DNA of 64,000 nucleotides, from NCBI GenBank assembly GCA_052066835.1, contig JBQHRJ010000004.1; one strand, 5' to 3'. This stretch comes from UBA2821 sp902763335. Lineage in GTDB: Bacteria > Bacillota > Clostridia > Lachnospirales > Lachnospiraceae. The position numbers and the translations under genes were made by a program. This document shows, one piece after another, positions 17,366 through 25,593 of this stretch. The notes beneath the pieces were generated by a model that was not told the origin of the DNA, ran no database searches, and saw nothing but the letters and a program-made list of their open reading frames with translations. The first letter of the stretch is position 1. Every line of letters starts with the position of its first letter.

Positions 17366-18557
17366 CTAATTATCTATATTTACAGATGCAACCTCTTCTA
17401 CACGTTTCCTAAAGATTCTTGGAAATGATGTAAAAATCACAATCGTAGTTATAATTCCGGCAACCAGGTCTGCAATTCCTTCTGATAGATATACTCCCTT
17501 AAATCCCATAATATTTGTCAACACAAAGCACAACGGAATTAATATAATAACTTTACGGATTACCGCAAGAATTAAAGCTGACTTTGCCTGTCCAAGTGCA
17601 ACATTTACATTTTGAAGTGTCATCTGTACAAAAAACATTATTGAGCCCATCAGAAACATAGGACAATAGTTCTTTACAATAGCCGTAACTGTTTCACTTG
17701 CTGAAAAAAGATAGGCATACAACTGTGGCATTGTAATGGAAAATGACCATATCGAAATACAGAACACAAATGCAATTATGGTTACATATTTTATACCCTT
17801 TTTTAACCGCTGTTCATCACCTTTTCCATAATTGTAGCTGACAAATGGCTGCACTCCGTTACCAAGACCATTAAGCGGAAGTGAAATCAACTGCAATGCA
17901 CTTAACATTACCATTAAAGCAGCCGTATAATCTTTATTTTCTCCTGTTGCCCGGTTTAAATTTATATTGAATACTACCTGTATGGCACATTCTGTAATAG
18001 TCATAACAAACGGTGTAAACCCAAGTGATACAATACTTGCTATTCTTTGAAAAGAAACATTCATCCCACTAATTTTTAAATGAAAAATACTCTTTTTTGT
18101 AAAGAAAAACATGCATACACATATGCATGAGCACAATTGACGGGCAGCCGAATCCAACAACAATATGCTTTGAAAAGACAAAAGTGACAGTGCCTATAAG
18201 TAATCCAAACACTACAAGCATCAAAAAAGCAACGTTGAAAATCCTGTCCGTTTCCTCCTTATCACCTTCTCCCAGCTTTATGCCGGCTCTCGGCGAACCG
18301 CCGAGACCGACTAAATTGGCAAAAGCCTGAATAATTAACGTAATCGGAAGAACAATTCCCAACGCTGCAAGTGCATCCATTCCTGAATTTTCAATCTTTG
18401 CAACATACATCCTATCAACAATATTATACAAGAATGTAATTAGCTGTGCTATAACCGCCGGTATAGAAAGCCTTATTATTAACGGAAGTATTTTACCATT
18501 TTCTAATTGTGATATTGTATCCTGCTTACCTTTATTTATGCGTAACATTCTTAACAT
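17366..18557 (-). pseudogene. Decayed MATE-family exporter (internal deletion and frameshift)
   Basis: Two overlapping frames encode the two ends of one MATE transporter. The first (18557-18069) gives the N-terminal part up to VGFGCPS, about residue 130 of a normal protein. The second, in another frame and ending at 17366, resumes at FFTKKSIFHLK, which corresponds to about residue 200. About 70 residues (roughly two membrane helices) are missing and the frame is shifted at the joint. The joint coincides with a small palindrome at 18110-18129 (CATGCATA-CACA-TATGCATG). Normal MATE proteins are ~450 residues and substrates are usually cationic drugs. The remainder of both halves is well preserved, so the lesion looks recent. 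Confidence 0.85.
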
Positions 18558-18580
18558 TTCTCCAAAACTTAACTGTCATT

Positions 18581-19327
18581 CTATAAAACACTTGACAGGA
18601 AATCGTTTAATCTGTCATTTTTTGAATTTTCAAAAAATTCTTCAGGCGGACAATCAACCTGTATTCCTTTATCATAAAAGAACATACATCTGTTTGACAC
18701 TTCCCTGGCAAATCCCATCTCATGAGTAACAACCAACATAGTCATTCCTGTTTCTGCTAACTCCTTCATAATGTTTAAAACCTCTCCTACCATCTCCGGG
18801 TCAAGTGCCGAGGTAGGCTCATCAAACAACATGACATCAGGATTCATAGCCATCGCCCTTGCTATCGCTATTCTCTGTTTCTGTCCTCCAGAAAGCATAT
18901 CCGGATATTCATCCGCTTTATCTGCAAGACCGACACGTTTTAAAAGTTCGTCTGCCTTATCAGATGCTTCCTGCTTACTCATTAGCTTTGTTTTTATCGG
19001 GGCAAGCATAATATTTTTCTTAACTGTCATATTCGGAAACAGATTAAAATGCTGGAAAACCATTCCTATCTTTTGTCTGAGATGATTTATGTTCTCATTT
19101 TTATCCATTATATTTGTTCCCTCAAACAGTATTTCTCCGGCAGTTGGCATTTCAAGTAAATTTAACATTCTTAAGAAAGTAGACTTGCCACATCCCGATG
19201 GACCTACTATCGCAACAACATCACCACGTTTTATCTCTGTAGAGACATTCTCCAATATAACATTATCATTATATGCCTTTTTGAGATTTTCAACATGTAG
19301 TATGGTTTCTCTATTATTATCTTTCAT
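18581..19327 (-). CDS. Polar amino-acid ABC transporter ATP-binding protein
   Basis: GlnQ/ArtP-type ATPase, 248 residues. Walker A (GPSGCGKST), signature (LSGGQKQRIAIARA), Walker B (VMLFDEPTSALD) and the H-loop (VVTHEMGFA) are all intact. The family powers uptake of glutamine, arginine, cystine and similar amino acids. Its start overlaps the end of the binding protein-permease gene by 11 bp, so the two form one operon and one transporter: permease and receptor in one chain, ATPase in the other. Confidence 0.95.
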   Translation of the reverse strand: MKDNNRETILHVENLKKAYNDNVILENVSTEIKRGDVVAIVGPSGCGKSTFLRMLNLLEMPTAGEILFEGTNIMDKNENINHLRQKIGMVFQHFNLFPNMTVKKNIMLAPIKTKLMSKQEASDKADELLKRVGLADKADEYPDMLSGGQKQRIAIARAMAMNPDVMLFDEPTSALDPEMVGEVLNIMKELAETGMTMLVVTHEMGFAREVSNRCMFFYDKGIQVDCPPEEFFENSKNDRLNDFLSSVL

Positions 19328-20816
19328 TTTTGCGAAGTCTCCTTTCCAATTTATTAACTAAATGTGTCAATACAAGAACTATTGTCAAATATATCAGTGC
19401 TACAAGAATTAACGGCAGATATGCATCATAAGTTATACTACGAATTATATCTCCTCCTCTTGTCACATCGTTCAAACCGATATATCCACATATGGATGTC
19501 TCTTTTAAAAGAACTATAAATTCGTTCGCCAGTGTCGGTAATACATTTTTGAACACCTGTGGCAATACAACAAATATCATAGTCTGGAAGAAATCCATTC
19601 CTAAACTTCTAGAGGCTTCAAACTGTCCATTATCTATAGCCATTATTCCTGAACGGAAGATTTCCGAAACATATGCACCGGAATTTATACCAAATGCAAC
19701 TATGGCCACTACCATTTTGCTCACATCCACGCTTGCAAATACAATATAATATATTATAAGAAGCTGAATCATGGCAGGTGTACCTCTTATAACAGTTATA
19801 TATACTCTTACGATTGCATTAAGTATATTAAGGCCACCATTCTTATCATGCCATGAACGTACTACTGCTGAAAAGAATCCAAGAACCAGACCTATAATCG
19901 CTGCAAAGAAAACAATAATTATAGAATTTGCCAGTCCCTTTAATATATACTGATAACGATTATCCTTTATAAAATCATTTTTAAACTTATCTGCTAGATT
20001 GGTATTTTCTTTTATGGCATTATTATCACGAACTACTATCACCTGTTTGGAAGTAGTATATGGTGTAGAGAAATCTATATTCTTTAACCTGTCCTCTGTA
20101 ACCGTCATTCCTGATATACCTATATTTGCTTTTCCTGACTGTACTGCTGTAATTATGGAATCAAACTCCATATCCTTAATTTCAAATTTCATTCCAAGCT
20201 TATCGGCTATTGCCTGTCCGAGATCGGCATCTATTCCGACTACCTGTCCATTTTCATAATACTCATATGGCTTGAAAAAAGCGTTTGTAGCCATTATAAG
20301 CGTGCCATTATCATAAGTTGTTCCTTCCGGTGTCTCATACGGATACTTTCCTGTATCATCACCGATATAATTCTTTTTTATCTTATCAATTACACCTTCT
20401 GAATTCAATTCGTCTATAGCTGCATTTATTTTTTCTGTTAATTCCTTGTTATCCTTGGATATACATATGGCATAATCTTCAACCGTGAACTCTTCATCAA
20501 GAATCATCAGATCACTGTTCGCTTCAACAAATGCCTTAGCCGGTTGTTCATCAATTACTACTGCATCTATCGTTCCGTTTTTCAATGACTGAATTGCATC
20601 AGAACCTTTGTTATAACGTTCAACCTTTGTTCCATCTTTATCTTTTTCCATATCAGAGCAGTAAGTATCACCGGTAGTACCTAACTGGACACCAATCTTT
20701 TTACCACTCAGATCGTCTTTGCTAAATACTGTGTTTTTTGTTTCGTTTTTGCCACATGCAGCAAGACCTGCAATGAGCATAATAATAAACACAGTAAAAA
20801 ATAGTTTTTTCTTCAT
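19317..20816 (-). CDS. Amino-acid ABC transporter: lipoprotein binding domain fused to permease
   Basis: A 499-residue fusion. A signal peptide ends in lipobox LAAC (Cys21), so the N-terminus is lipid-anchored outside. The family-3 binding domain spans about residues 36-265 and the permease about 285-490, with the EAA-type loop in ASRSLGMDFFQTMIFVVLP. The binding domain is in unusual order. The block that is normally second (DLSGKKIGVQLGTTGDTY, VVIDEQPAKAFV, then the usual C-terminal tail) comes first, at 36-155. The block that is normally first (GTLIMATNAFFKPYEYYENG to STPYTTSKQVIVV) comes second, at 172-265. This is a circular permutation at the hinge. The start is the ATG six bases after GGAG. 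The substrate is probably a polar amino acid. Confidence 0.9.
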   Translation of the reverse strand: MKKKLFFTVFIIMLIAGLAACGKNETKNTVFSKDDLSGKKIGVQLGTTGDTYCSDMEKDKDGTKVERYNKGSDAIQSLKNGTIDAVVIDEQPAKAFVEANSDLMILDEEFTVEDYAICISKDNKELTEKINAAIDELNSEGVIDKIKKNYIGDDTGKYPYETPEGTTYDNGTLIMATNAFFKPYEYYENGQVVGIDADLGQAIADKLGMKFEIKDMEFDSIITAVQSGKANIGISGMTVTEDRLKNIDFSTPYTTSKQVIVVRDNNAIKENTNLADKFKNDFIKDNRYQYILKGLANSIIIVFFAAIIGLVLGFFSAVVRSWHDKNGGLNILNAIVRVYITVIRGTPAMIQLLIIYYIVFASVDVSKMVVAIVAFGINSGAYVSEIFRSGIMAIDNGQFEASRSLGMDFFQTMIFVVLPQVFKNVLPTLANEFIVLLKETSICGYIGLNDVTRGGDIIRSITYDAYLPLILVALIYLTIVLVLTHLVNKLERRLRKNER

Positions 20817-20859
20817 ACCTTTCTCCATTCTGATTTTTATTTAATTTCTTAATGTATTT

Positions 20860-21447
20860 CTACAGTTCTTTCCATGGTTTATTTACGTGAAAAATCTTAT
20901 TCTGTTCAGACGGATCAACTTCAACAATCCTTCCAAACTGATTATAAGTGGTAAGCATATCAGCATTTCTGGCTGGTTTTCTGCGTCCTCCCTCAGATAA
21001 ATATTCAGACACTTCCTGCATATTCATATCCGTTATACTCTTATGTCTGTCTGCGGAATCGGTTGCAGATTTCCCGTTAAGCTTTAATTTCTCCTGCTCC
21101 ACTGCTTCCTTTCCGTTCCATATTCTGAGCCATATAAGATTGAATCTTTCAATCCATTCCTGAGACTTATCTTTAAGCTCCTGCCACTTTTCCCTGAAAC
21201 TTTGATATAATGTATATTTTTGAACCACCTCATCCTGTGTGACAAATTTATCTTTCCTTACACTGACATCATCAGATTTACCATTAACCTTATCTGATGA
21301 CTGCGTAGATAATTCAAGTTTTACACCATCTTCTTCCTTTTTTTTATCTTTATATTCAAGTGTAAATGTACTGTCGCTTTTTTCATGATTGTCCCTTTTA
21401 ACTTCTGTTCTAAGATAAGACCCGTTATCACCTATTCTGTTTATCAT
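20860..21447 (-). CDS. Hypothetical protein, charged and probably cytoplasmic
   Basis: A 195-residue protein that I do not recognise. It has no signal peptide or membrane segment. The first half is Lys/Asp/Glu/Ser-rich and probably disordered. The centre (about 75-115: YTLYQSFREKWQELKDKSQEW and a Trp-rich segment) looks like amphipathic helix. The end contains NQFGRIVEVDPSEQNKIF. The ribosome site GGAGG is seven bases before ATG. It lies between the ABC transporter and the HPr-like gene, with a terminator upstream, so it has its own promoter or leads the ABC operon (43-bp gap). Confidence 0.7.
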   Translation of the reverse strand: MINRIGDNGSYLRTEVKRDNHEKSDSTFTLEYKDKKKEEDGVKLELSTQSSDKVNGKSDDVSVRKDKFVTQDEVVQKYTLYQSFREKWQELKDKSQEWIERFNLIWLRIWNGKEAVEQEKLKLNGKSATDSADRHKSITDMNMQEVSEYLSEGGRRKPARNADMLTTYNQFGRIVEVDPSEQNKIFHVNKPWKEL

Positions 21448-21540
21448 TCACAGCCTCCTTACATTCATAACCATTCATAAATATCTGTCACTTAACATTA
21501 GAATCAGTCACAAACTGCAACTATACTGCCACGTATATAT

Positions 21541-21569
21541 AAAAAGCCTCTTTACTAAGAGGCTTTTTA
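21541..21569 (-). terminator. Terminator after the HPr-like gene
   Basis: AAAAAGCCTCTT pairs perfectly with AAGAGGCTTTTT across a short ACTA loop. The A and T ends make it usable on both strands. It lies immediately past the stop of the HPr-like gene. Confidence 0.92.
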
Positions 21570-21571
21570 TT

Positions 21572-21802
21572 TTATGCTGCCAAATCTTTAAATTTGCTTG
21601 CTATGCGATAATATTGATCATCATCATGAATCTTAAGTGTCATTGGTCTGTCCAAATCCAGACTAAAAATTCCCAACAACGATTTAGCATCTATGTATCT
21701 TCTACCCTGTTCGATATCATAATTGCCTTTCATACTCACAATATTATCAAAAAACTTCTTCACTTTTTCCATAGAATTTAATTTAAGTCTTATATCCCTC
21801 AT
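21572..21802 (-). CDS. HPr-fold protein lacking the phosphocarrier histidine
   Basis: A 76-residue protein of HPr length and pattern. The AKSLLGIFSLDLDRPMTLKI stretch matches the HPr Ser46 region (AKSIMGVMSL), so the regulatory serine site is kept. The segment that should carry the active-site His15 (GLHARPA) reads NSMEKVKKFF, without His or Arg. It therefore cannot accept phosphate from enzyme I in the usual way. A regulatory role through the serine site or protein binding is possible, but inferred. It forms a single-gene unit with its own terminator. Confidence 0.75.
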   Translation of the reverse strand: MRDIRLKLNSMEKVKKFFDNIVSMKGNYDIEQGRRYIDAKSLLGIFSLDLDRPMTLKIHDDDQYYRIASKFKDLAA

Positions 21803-21888
21803 ATTTCCTGTTCCTCCTAAAATAATATAATAAACTTAAAATTAACAAAATGAAATACCTATTAATTATACATCATTTCTATAGTATG

Positions 21889-22416
21889 TCAAAACCTTTT
21901 TAAAGACCGTCTTATGTACTTAAAAGTATATTCTTCTCCCTTTACGCTAAGCATCTTTAACAGCTTCTCTATCGTTGCCGATGTCTCCGGGTGTATAAGC
22001 CTGTTTTTCTTACCCCTTTCAAAATATGCTAACGGTGCATCGTCCGTATAAGCATCCTGCAAATACACCTTGCTTGCAGCAACCCTGTCGCAAAACATTT
22101 CAACTATATATCTGTATGGCATCTTAACAGCACTCATTCTCCTTGTTTTCGGATCGTAATCTGTCCAATATTCGAAATGATGCTTGTTCCTGCCCTTATG
22201 ATGCATCCACGCTTTAGAATAGCCATATGCTTCTCTTTCCCCTTCATTCGGACTTCTGTCACCCTGATAATAAATTGCCCCGACAATAAATTCAGAAGGG
22301 CTGTATTTTGAAAGGTCATGTAAAAGTCCCTGTATGGGAATACCCGCTTTAAAACAATTCTTAATGACCTCATGTCTATGTTTTGTAATTGTTTCAAAAT
22401 GTTTAACTATCTGCAT
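21889..22416 (-). CDS. DUF5662-family protein
   Basis: A 175-residue protein of the DUF5662 family. The region HRHEVIKNCFKAGIPIQGLLHDLSKYS contains an HD-like pair (LLHDLSKY), and HHKGRNKHHFEYW adds further histidines, suggesting a metal-binding helical fold similar to HD phosphohydrolases. No function is established for the family. The start at 22416 was chosen because GGAG stands six bases before this ATG; upstream in-frame ATGs lack ribosome sites. It lies downstream of the LysM gene but separated by about 150 bp. Confidence 0.8.
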   Translation of the reverse strand: MQIVKHFETITKHRHEVIKNCFKAGIPIQGLLHDLSKYSPSEFIVGAIYYQGDRSPNEGEREAYGYSKAWMHHKGRNKHHFEYWTDYDPKTRRMSAVKMPYRYIVEMFCDRVAASKVYLQDAYTDDAPLAYFERGKKNRLIHPETSATIEKLLKMLSVKGEEYTFKYIRRSLKRF

Positions 22417-22566
22417 CTTATTCTCCATTCCAAAGTGGCATTTTCTCATCAAATGTCACCAGAAAACGGCATATACCGTGTAATTTACCTGTTACACTTA
22501 ATATTTTATATAACATAAGATTTATCGTCAAGTCAATTTTATGTATATCAGCTATCTACTCTTTTA

Positions 22567-22887
22567 TTATATTCCCTGTCTGTCCTGATTATTACTTACG
22601 TAATAAGAAACCGTAATATAATTTCCCGAATGTATCGTATCTCCGCTTAAACTGTTTATCTTCTTTATCTCTTTAACATAATCACTCCTGCTTATATATT
22701 TAGGATCAGAATACCGGTCTGCAAGTTTCCAGAGTGTATCACCTTCCTTAATCTCAATAGTTGTATAACACTTAAAAACATTATCAGGTATCTTCTTCTC
22801 TCCTGCATCAGTTCTCATAACAACAGCTATGGACACTATCAATATAATAGCAACAACAGCCACATAATAACGAATATTTTTTCTCAT
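22567..22887 (-). CDS. LysM-domain protein, YneA-like SOS division inhibitor
   Basis: A 106-residue protein with one N-terminal membrane segment (about residues 5-25) and a single LysM domain (about 45-100: EIKEGDTLWKLADRYSDPKYISR). In Bacillus, YneA is a small membrane LysM protein made during the SOS response and divergent from lexA; both features match here. The start was placed at the ATG nine bases after GGAGG. It faces lexA across an intergenic region with four LexA-type boxes, so DNA-damage induction is likely. Assignment as a functional YneA counterpart is inferred from architecture and position. Confidence 0.85.
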   Translation of the reverse strand: MRKNIRYYVAVVAIILIVSIAVVMRTDAGEKKIPDNVFKCYTTIEIKEGDTLWKLADRYSDPKYISRSDYVKEIKKINSLSGDTIHSGNYITVSYYVSNNQDRQGI

Positions 22888-22924
22888 AATATTATACCTC
22901 CACATTTGTATTTAATCGTTTTCT

Positions 22925-23013
22925 CGAACATCTGTTTGAATTATAAACCCCGAACAAGTGTTTGTCAAGTGTTTTTCAAACATTTGTTTGTGTTTTTATC
23001 GAACATATGTTAT
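22925..23013. promoter_or_regulatory. Four LexA-type operators between the yneA-like gene and lexA
   Basis: Four copies of the Firmicutes SOS box pattern CGAACnnnnGTTyG are visible: CGAACATCTGTTTG (22925-22938), CGAACAAGTGTTTG (22951-22964), CAAACATTTGTTTG (22977-22990) and CGAACATATGTTAT (23000-23013). The starts are 26, 26 and 23 bp apart, about two to two and a half helix turns. The last overlaps the lexA -10 box, and the third abuts the -35 region. Confidence 0.9.
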
Positions 23014-23016
23014 ACT
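22988..23016 (+). promoter_or_regulatory. lexA promoter
   Basis: A -35-like TTGTGT (22988-22993) and -10 TATACT (23011-23016) are separated by 17 bp. Both lie within or beside the LexA boxes, consistent with autorepression. The ribosome site AGGAGG (23041-23046) lies seven bases before the lexA ATG. Confidence 0.7.
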
Positions 23017-23053
23017 ATACTAAACATAATTTATAATTAAAGGAGGCGATATA

Positions 23054-23668
23054 ATGTCCAGCGGAGAACTTACTGCCAAACAGGAAGAAATATTAAACTT
23101 TATGAAATCCGAAATTTTAAATAAGGGATATCCACCATCAGTCCGTGAAATATGTGCTGCTGTCAATCTAAAATCAACATCATCTGTACATTCACACTTA
23201 TCCTCTCTTGAGGAAAAAGGCTACATACACAGAGATCCTACAAAGCCCCGTGCCATAGAAATAGTAGATGATACTTTTAATCTTACACGCCGTGAGATGG
23301 CAAACGTCCCTATTATAGGCACTGTTGCAGCCGGTCAGCCGCTTTTAGCTACCGAAAATATAGAAGGATATTTCCCGATACCTACAGAATATCTTTCAAA
23401 CAAATCTGTATTTATGCTTAAAGTTAAAGGAAACAGCATGATAAATGCCGGAATTTTTGATGGTGACACTATCATCGTAGAACAACAGAGCACTGCCGGT
23501 GATGGTGATATAGTTGTTGCACTTATTGAAGATTCTGCAACCGTGAAGACATTTTATAAAGAAAAAGGTCATATACGTCTTCAGCCTGAAAACGACTCTA
23601 TGGAACCAATCATCGTTGATGATTGTCAGATACTCGGAAAAGTTATGGGCTTATTACGTTTAATGTAA
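23054..23668 (+). CDS. lexA: LexA repressor
   Basis: Repressor of the SOS response, 204 residues. The N-terminal winged helix (TAKQEEILNFMKSEILNKGYPPSVREICA) binds DNA. The self-cleavage site is Ala-Gly in TVAAGQP. The catalytic Ser is in KGNSMINAGIFDGD and the catalytic Lys in ATVKTFYKEKG. RecA-stimulated self-cleavage releases its targets. It is divergent from the LysM gene and sits behind its own operators, so it is autoregulated. Confidence 0.97.
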   Translation: MSSGELTAKQEEILNFMKSEILNKGYPPSVREICAAVNLKSTSSVHSHLSSLEEKGYIHRDPTKPRAIEIVDDTFNLTRREMANVPIIGTVAAGQPLLATENIEGYFPIPTEYLSNKSVFMLKVKGNSMINAGIFDGDTIIVEQQSTAGDGDIVVALIEDSATVKTFYKEKGHIRLQPENDSMEPIIVDDCQILGKVMGLLRLM

Positions 23669-23670
23669 AA

Positions 23671-23716
23671 ATAACCGGAACCGTACCCTTACCCGTACAG
23701 TTCCGGTTATCTTTTT
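23671..23716. terminator. Bidirectional terminator between lexA and rsfS
   Basis: ATAACCGGAAC...GTAC pairs with GTAC...GTTCCGGTTAT around a short C-rich loop, with a T run on the plus strand and an A/T-rich flank on the other side. It serves the convergent lexA and rsfS transcripts. Confidence 0.85.
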
Positions 23717-24053
23717 ACATATCAACAACCTGACCATCGCTCCATATTTTTTCCAGACCATAAAACGCCCTGTCATCTTCATTAAACAAATGTATAATAA
23801 TATCATCATAGTCAAGAAGTATCCAGCTTCCACTTCCATATCCTTCAACATGATTACTGTATATCTTCTCTTTTGCAAGTTCATCTTCAACATTATCCGT
23901 CATCGCCTGAACCTGATTTTTATTGCTACCACTTGCAATAATAAAATAGTCAGATATAACAGATATATCTCTGATATCAAGTACTCTGATATCTATTCCC
24001 TTCTTATCTCTGAGTGCTTCTACGATTATTTTTGCCTTTTTTCTTGAATCCAT
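23715..24053 (-). CDS. rsfS: Ribosomal silencing factor RsfS
   Basis: RsfS/RsfA (Iojap family) binds L14 of the large subunit and blocks subunit joining during starvation. The 112-residue length is typical. The motifs DIRDISVISDYFIIASGSN and GSWILLDYDDIIIHLFN are diagnostic. It overlaps or abuts yqeK upstream, in the conserved Firmicutes order nadD-yqeK-rsfS. Confidence 0.95.
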   Translation of the reverse strand: MDSRKKAKIIVEALRDKKGIDIRVLDIRDISVISDYFIIASGSNKNQVQAMTDNVEDELAKEKIYSNHVEGYGSGSWILLDYDDIIIHLFNEDDRAFYGLEKIWSDGQVVDM

Positions 24054-24054
24054 C

Positions 24055-24639
24055 TCATTTTGCCTCCTTCTTTGCCTCTATCAGTTTCTTATAATAAAGA
24101 TATGTTTTCTCAGTCATTTCATCCATATTCTCCGGATCTGTTCCCAGGTATTCCATAGTGTCACTTGCTATCATATACACACACATGTCTATATCTTCAA
24201 ATGCAGTCTTTCTGATTTCAGGAAGCCTTTTTGCCTTATTTCTGTTGGGCTCTATATAATCTGCAACATATACTATTTTTTCTAACATACTCATATCCGG
24301 TCTGCCTGTTGTATGATACGATACAGCCTCCGCAATTTCATCAGATGCACCATATTTTTCAACTGCATAATAAGCACCGAGCTTTGCATGCAACAGATAA
24401 GGCATGCGCATCTCTGCATCACTAATCTTCACATTATACTTTTTACACTTTTTTAAAAGCTTGTCATCTGAAAAGCATTTGGCATTATCATGGAGAAGCC
24501 CTGCAAGTTCGACTTTTTCCATATCTTCACCATACACTATCGCAAGGCATGCTGCCGTGTATGCCACACCTAGCGTATGATCATACCTTTTCTCAGTCAG
24601 AATATTTTTCAATTCTTCCTTTATTTCACTTATATTCAT
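24055..24639 (-). CDS. yqeK: HD-domain hydrolase YqeK
   Basis: HD-domain phosphohydrolase, 194 residues from the chosen start; the family includes symmetrical diadenosine tetraphosphate hydrolases. The metal ligands are visible in DHTLGVAYTAACLA, LLHDNAKCF and YVADYIEPNR. SYHTTGRPDMSMLEKIVYVADY is characteristic. The start was placed at the ATG about 11 bases after AAGGA; an ATG four codons upstream overlaps the ribosome site. It lies between nadD and rsfS. Confidence 0.92.
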   Translation of the reverse strand: MNISEIKEELKNILTEKRYDHTLGVAYTAACLAIVYGEDMEKVELAGLLHDNAKCFSDDKLLKKCKKYNVKISDAEMRMPYLLHAKLGAYYAVEKYGASDEIAEAVSYHTTGRPDMSMLEKIVYVADYIEPNRNKAKRLPEIRKTAFEDIDMCVYMIASDTMEYLGTDPENMDEMTEKTYLYYKKLIEAKKEAK

Positions 24640-24663
24640 CAAAAAATCCATCCTTCTTATGCG

Positions 24664-25272
24664 TTACATTTCATTGCTTTTATATAAATGATTATCGTAA
24701 ATGTACTTTTCCACTTCCGGCATTACCATATATCTGATGGTTTTATCAGCAGACACTCTGTCACGGATATCACTGGAGGAAATATCAAGAAACGGAGTTA
24801 CAAGTATTCCGGCTTCACATTTATATTTTTTTTGAAAATCCGACACCTTGCCTTTCAGCTCGTGGCTCTCACTCCTTGATGCAACCAGAATTGTGCAGAA
24901 CTTCACAATCTCCTCAGGAGTTTTCCATGTATCAAAATTGTCAAGCGAATCCTCACCTATTATAAAGAAAAATTTTGTGTCCTTATATTCATTACTCAAA
25001 AGCCTTAGTGTATCTGCCGTATAAATATATCCTGTTCTTTTAAGTTCAAAATCAGAAAGTTTAAAATGTGGATTTTCCGCTATGGCAATACTCACCATAT
25101 TCATTCTGTCATCCGATGCTGTCACATTTCTTCCTGATTTATGTGGCGGCATTCCACTTGGCATAAGCCACACCTCATCAAGCCCATACTGCTCATACGC
25201 ATTTTCCGCTATAATAAGATGCCCCATATGCACCGGATCAAATGTACCGCCCAGTATCCCTACCCTGTTCAT
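24664..25272 (-). CDS. nadD: Nicotinate-nucleotide adenylyltransferase
   Basis: Joins nicotinate mononucleotide to AMP in NAD synthesis. The 202-residue protein starts with GILGGTFDPVHMGHLIIAE, the nucleotidyltransferase HxGH signature. The ISSSDIRDRV motif near the C-terminus is the family ISxT/S-type signature. No strong ribosome site is seen; the gene starts 3 bp after the yhbY stop, so translational coupling is likely. Confidence 0.96.
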   Translation of the reverse strand: MNRVGILGGTFDPVHMGHLIIAENAYEQYGLDEVWLMPSGMPPHKSGRNVTASDDRMNMVSIAIAENPHFKLSDFELKRTGYIYTADTLRLLSNEYKDTKFFFIIGEDSLDNFDTWKTPEEIVKFCTILVASRSESHELKGKVSDFQKKYKCEAGILVTPFLDISSSDIRDRVSADKTIRYMVMPEVEKYIYDNHLYKSNEM

Positions 25273-25275
25273 ATT

Positions 25276-25560
25276 CTATAATTTTATAACAGGATTTTTT
25301 GATGACTGTCTGTATAAGACAATCTTCTTTCCTATAACCTGAACAACCTGGGATTTTGTACGTTCTGCCAAAACCACAGCCATTGCCTTAGGATCATCCA
25401 TACAGTTTTTTAATACATTTATCTTAATAAGCTCTCTTGCCTCCAATGCCTCATCTATCCCTTTTGTAAGTTCAGGAGATACTCCGGACTTTCCAATCTG
25501 GTATATAGGTTCCATTGTACTTGCAAGACTTTTGAGATATGCTCTTTGCTTACTGGTCAT
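25276..25560 (-). CDS. yhbY: YhbY-family RNA-binding protein
   Basis: CRM-domain RNA-binding protein associated with ribosome assembly, 94 residues from the chosen ATG. SKQRAYLKSLASTMEPIYQIGKSG and ELIKINVLKNC match the CRM fold with its GxxG-like loop (QIGKSG). The start at 25560 follows GGAAGG at normal spacing; a six-codon upstream extension is less likely. It sits between obg and nadD, the usual Firmicutes neighbourhood. Confidence 0.92.
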   Translation of the reverse strand: MTSKQRAYLKSLASTMEPIYQIGKSGVSPELTKGIDEALEARELIKINVLKNCMDDPKAMAVVLAERTKSQVVQVIGKKIVLYRQSSKNPVIKL

Positions 25561-25593
25561 TTCACAACTTCCTTCCATTTAAATTTACCGATT

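Noticed and set aside
22925..23013. CRISPR-like short repeats
   Set aside because: The repeats are only 14 bp, palindromic, spaced 9-12 bp apart and match LexA boxes; no cas genes are nearby.
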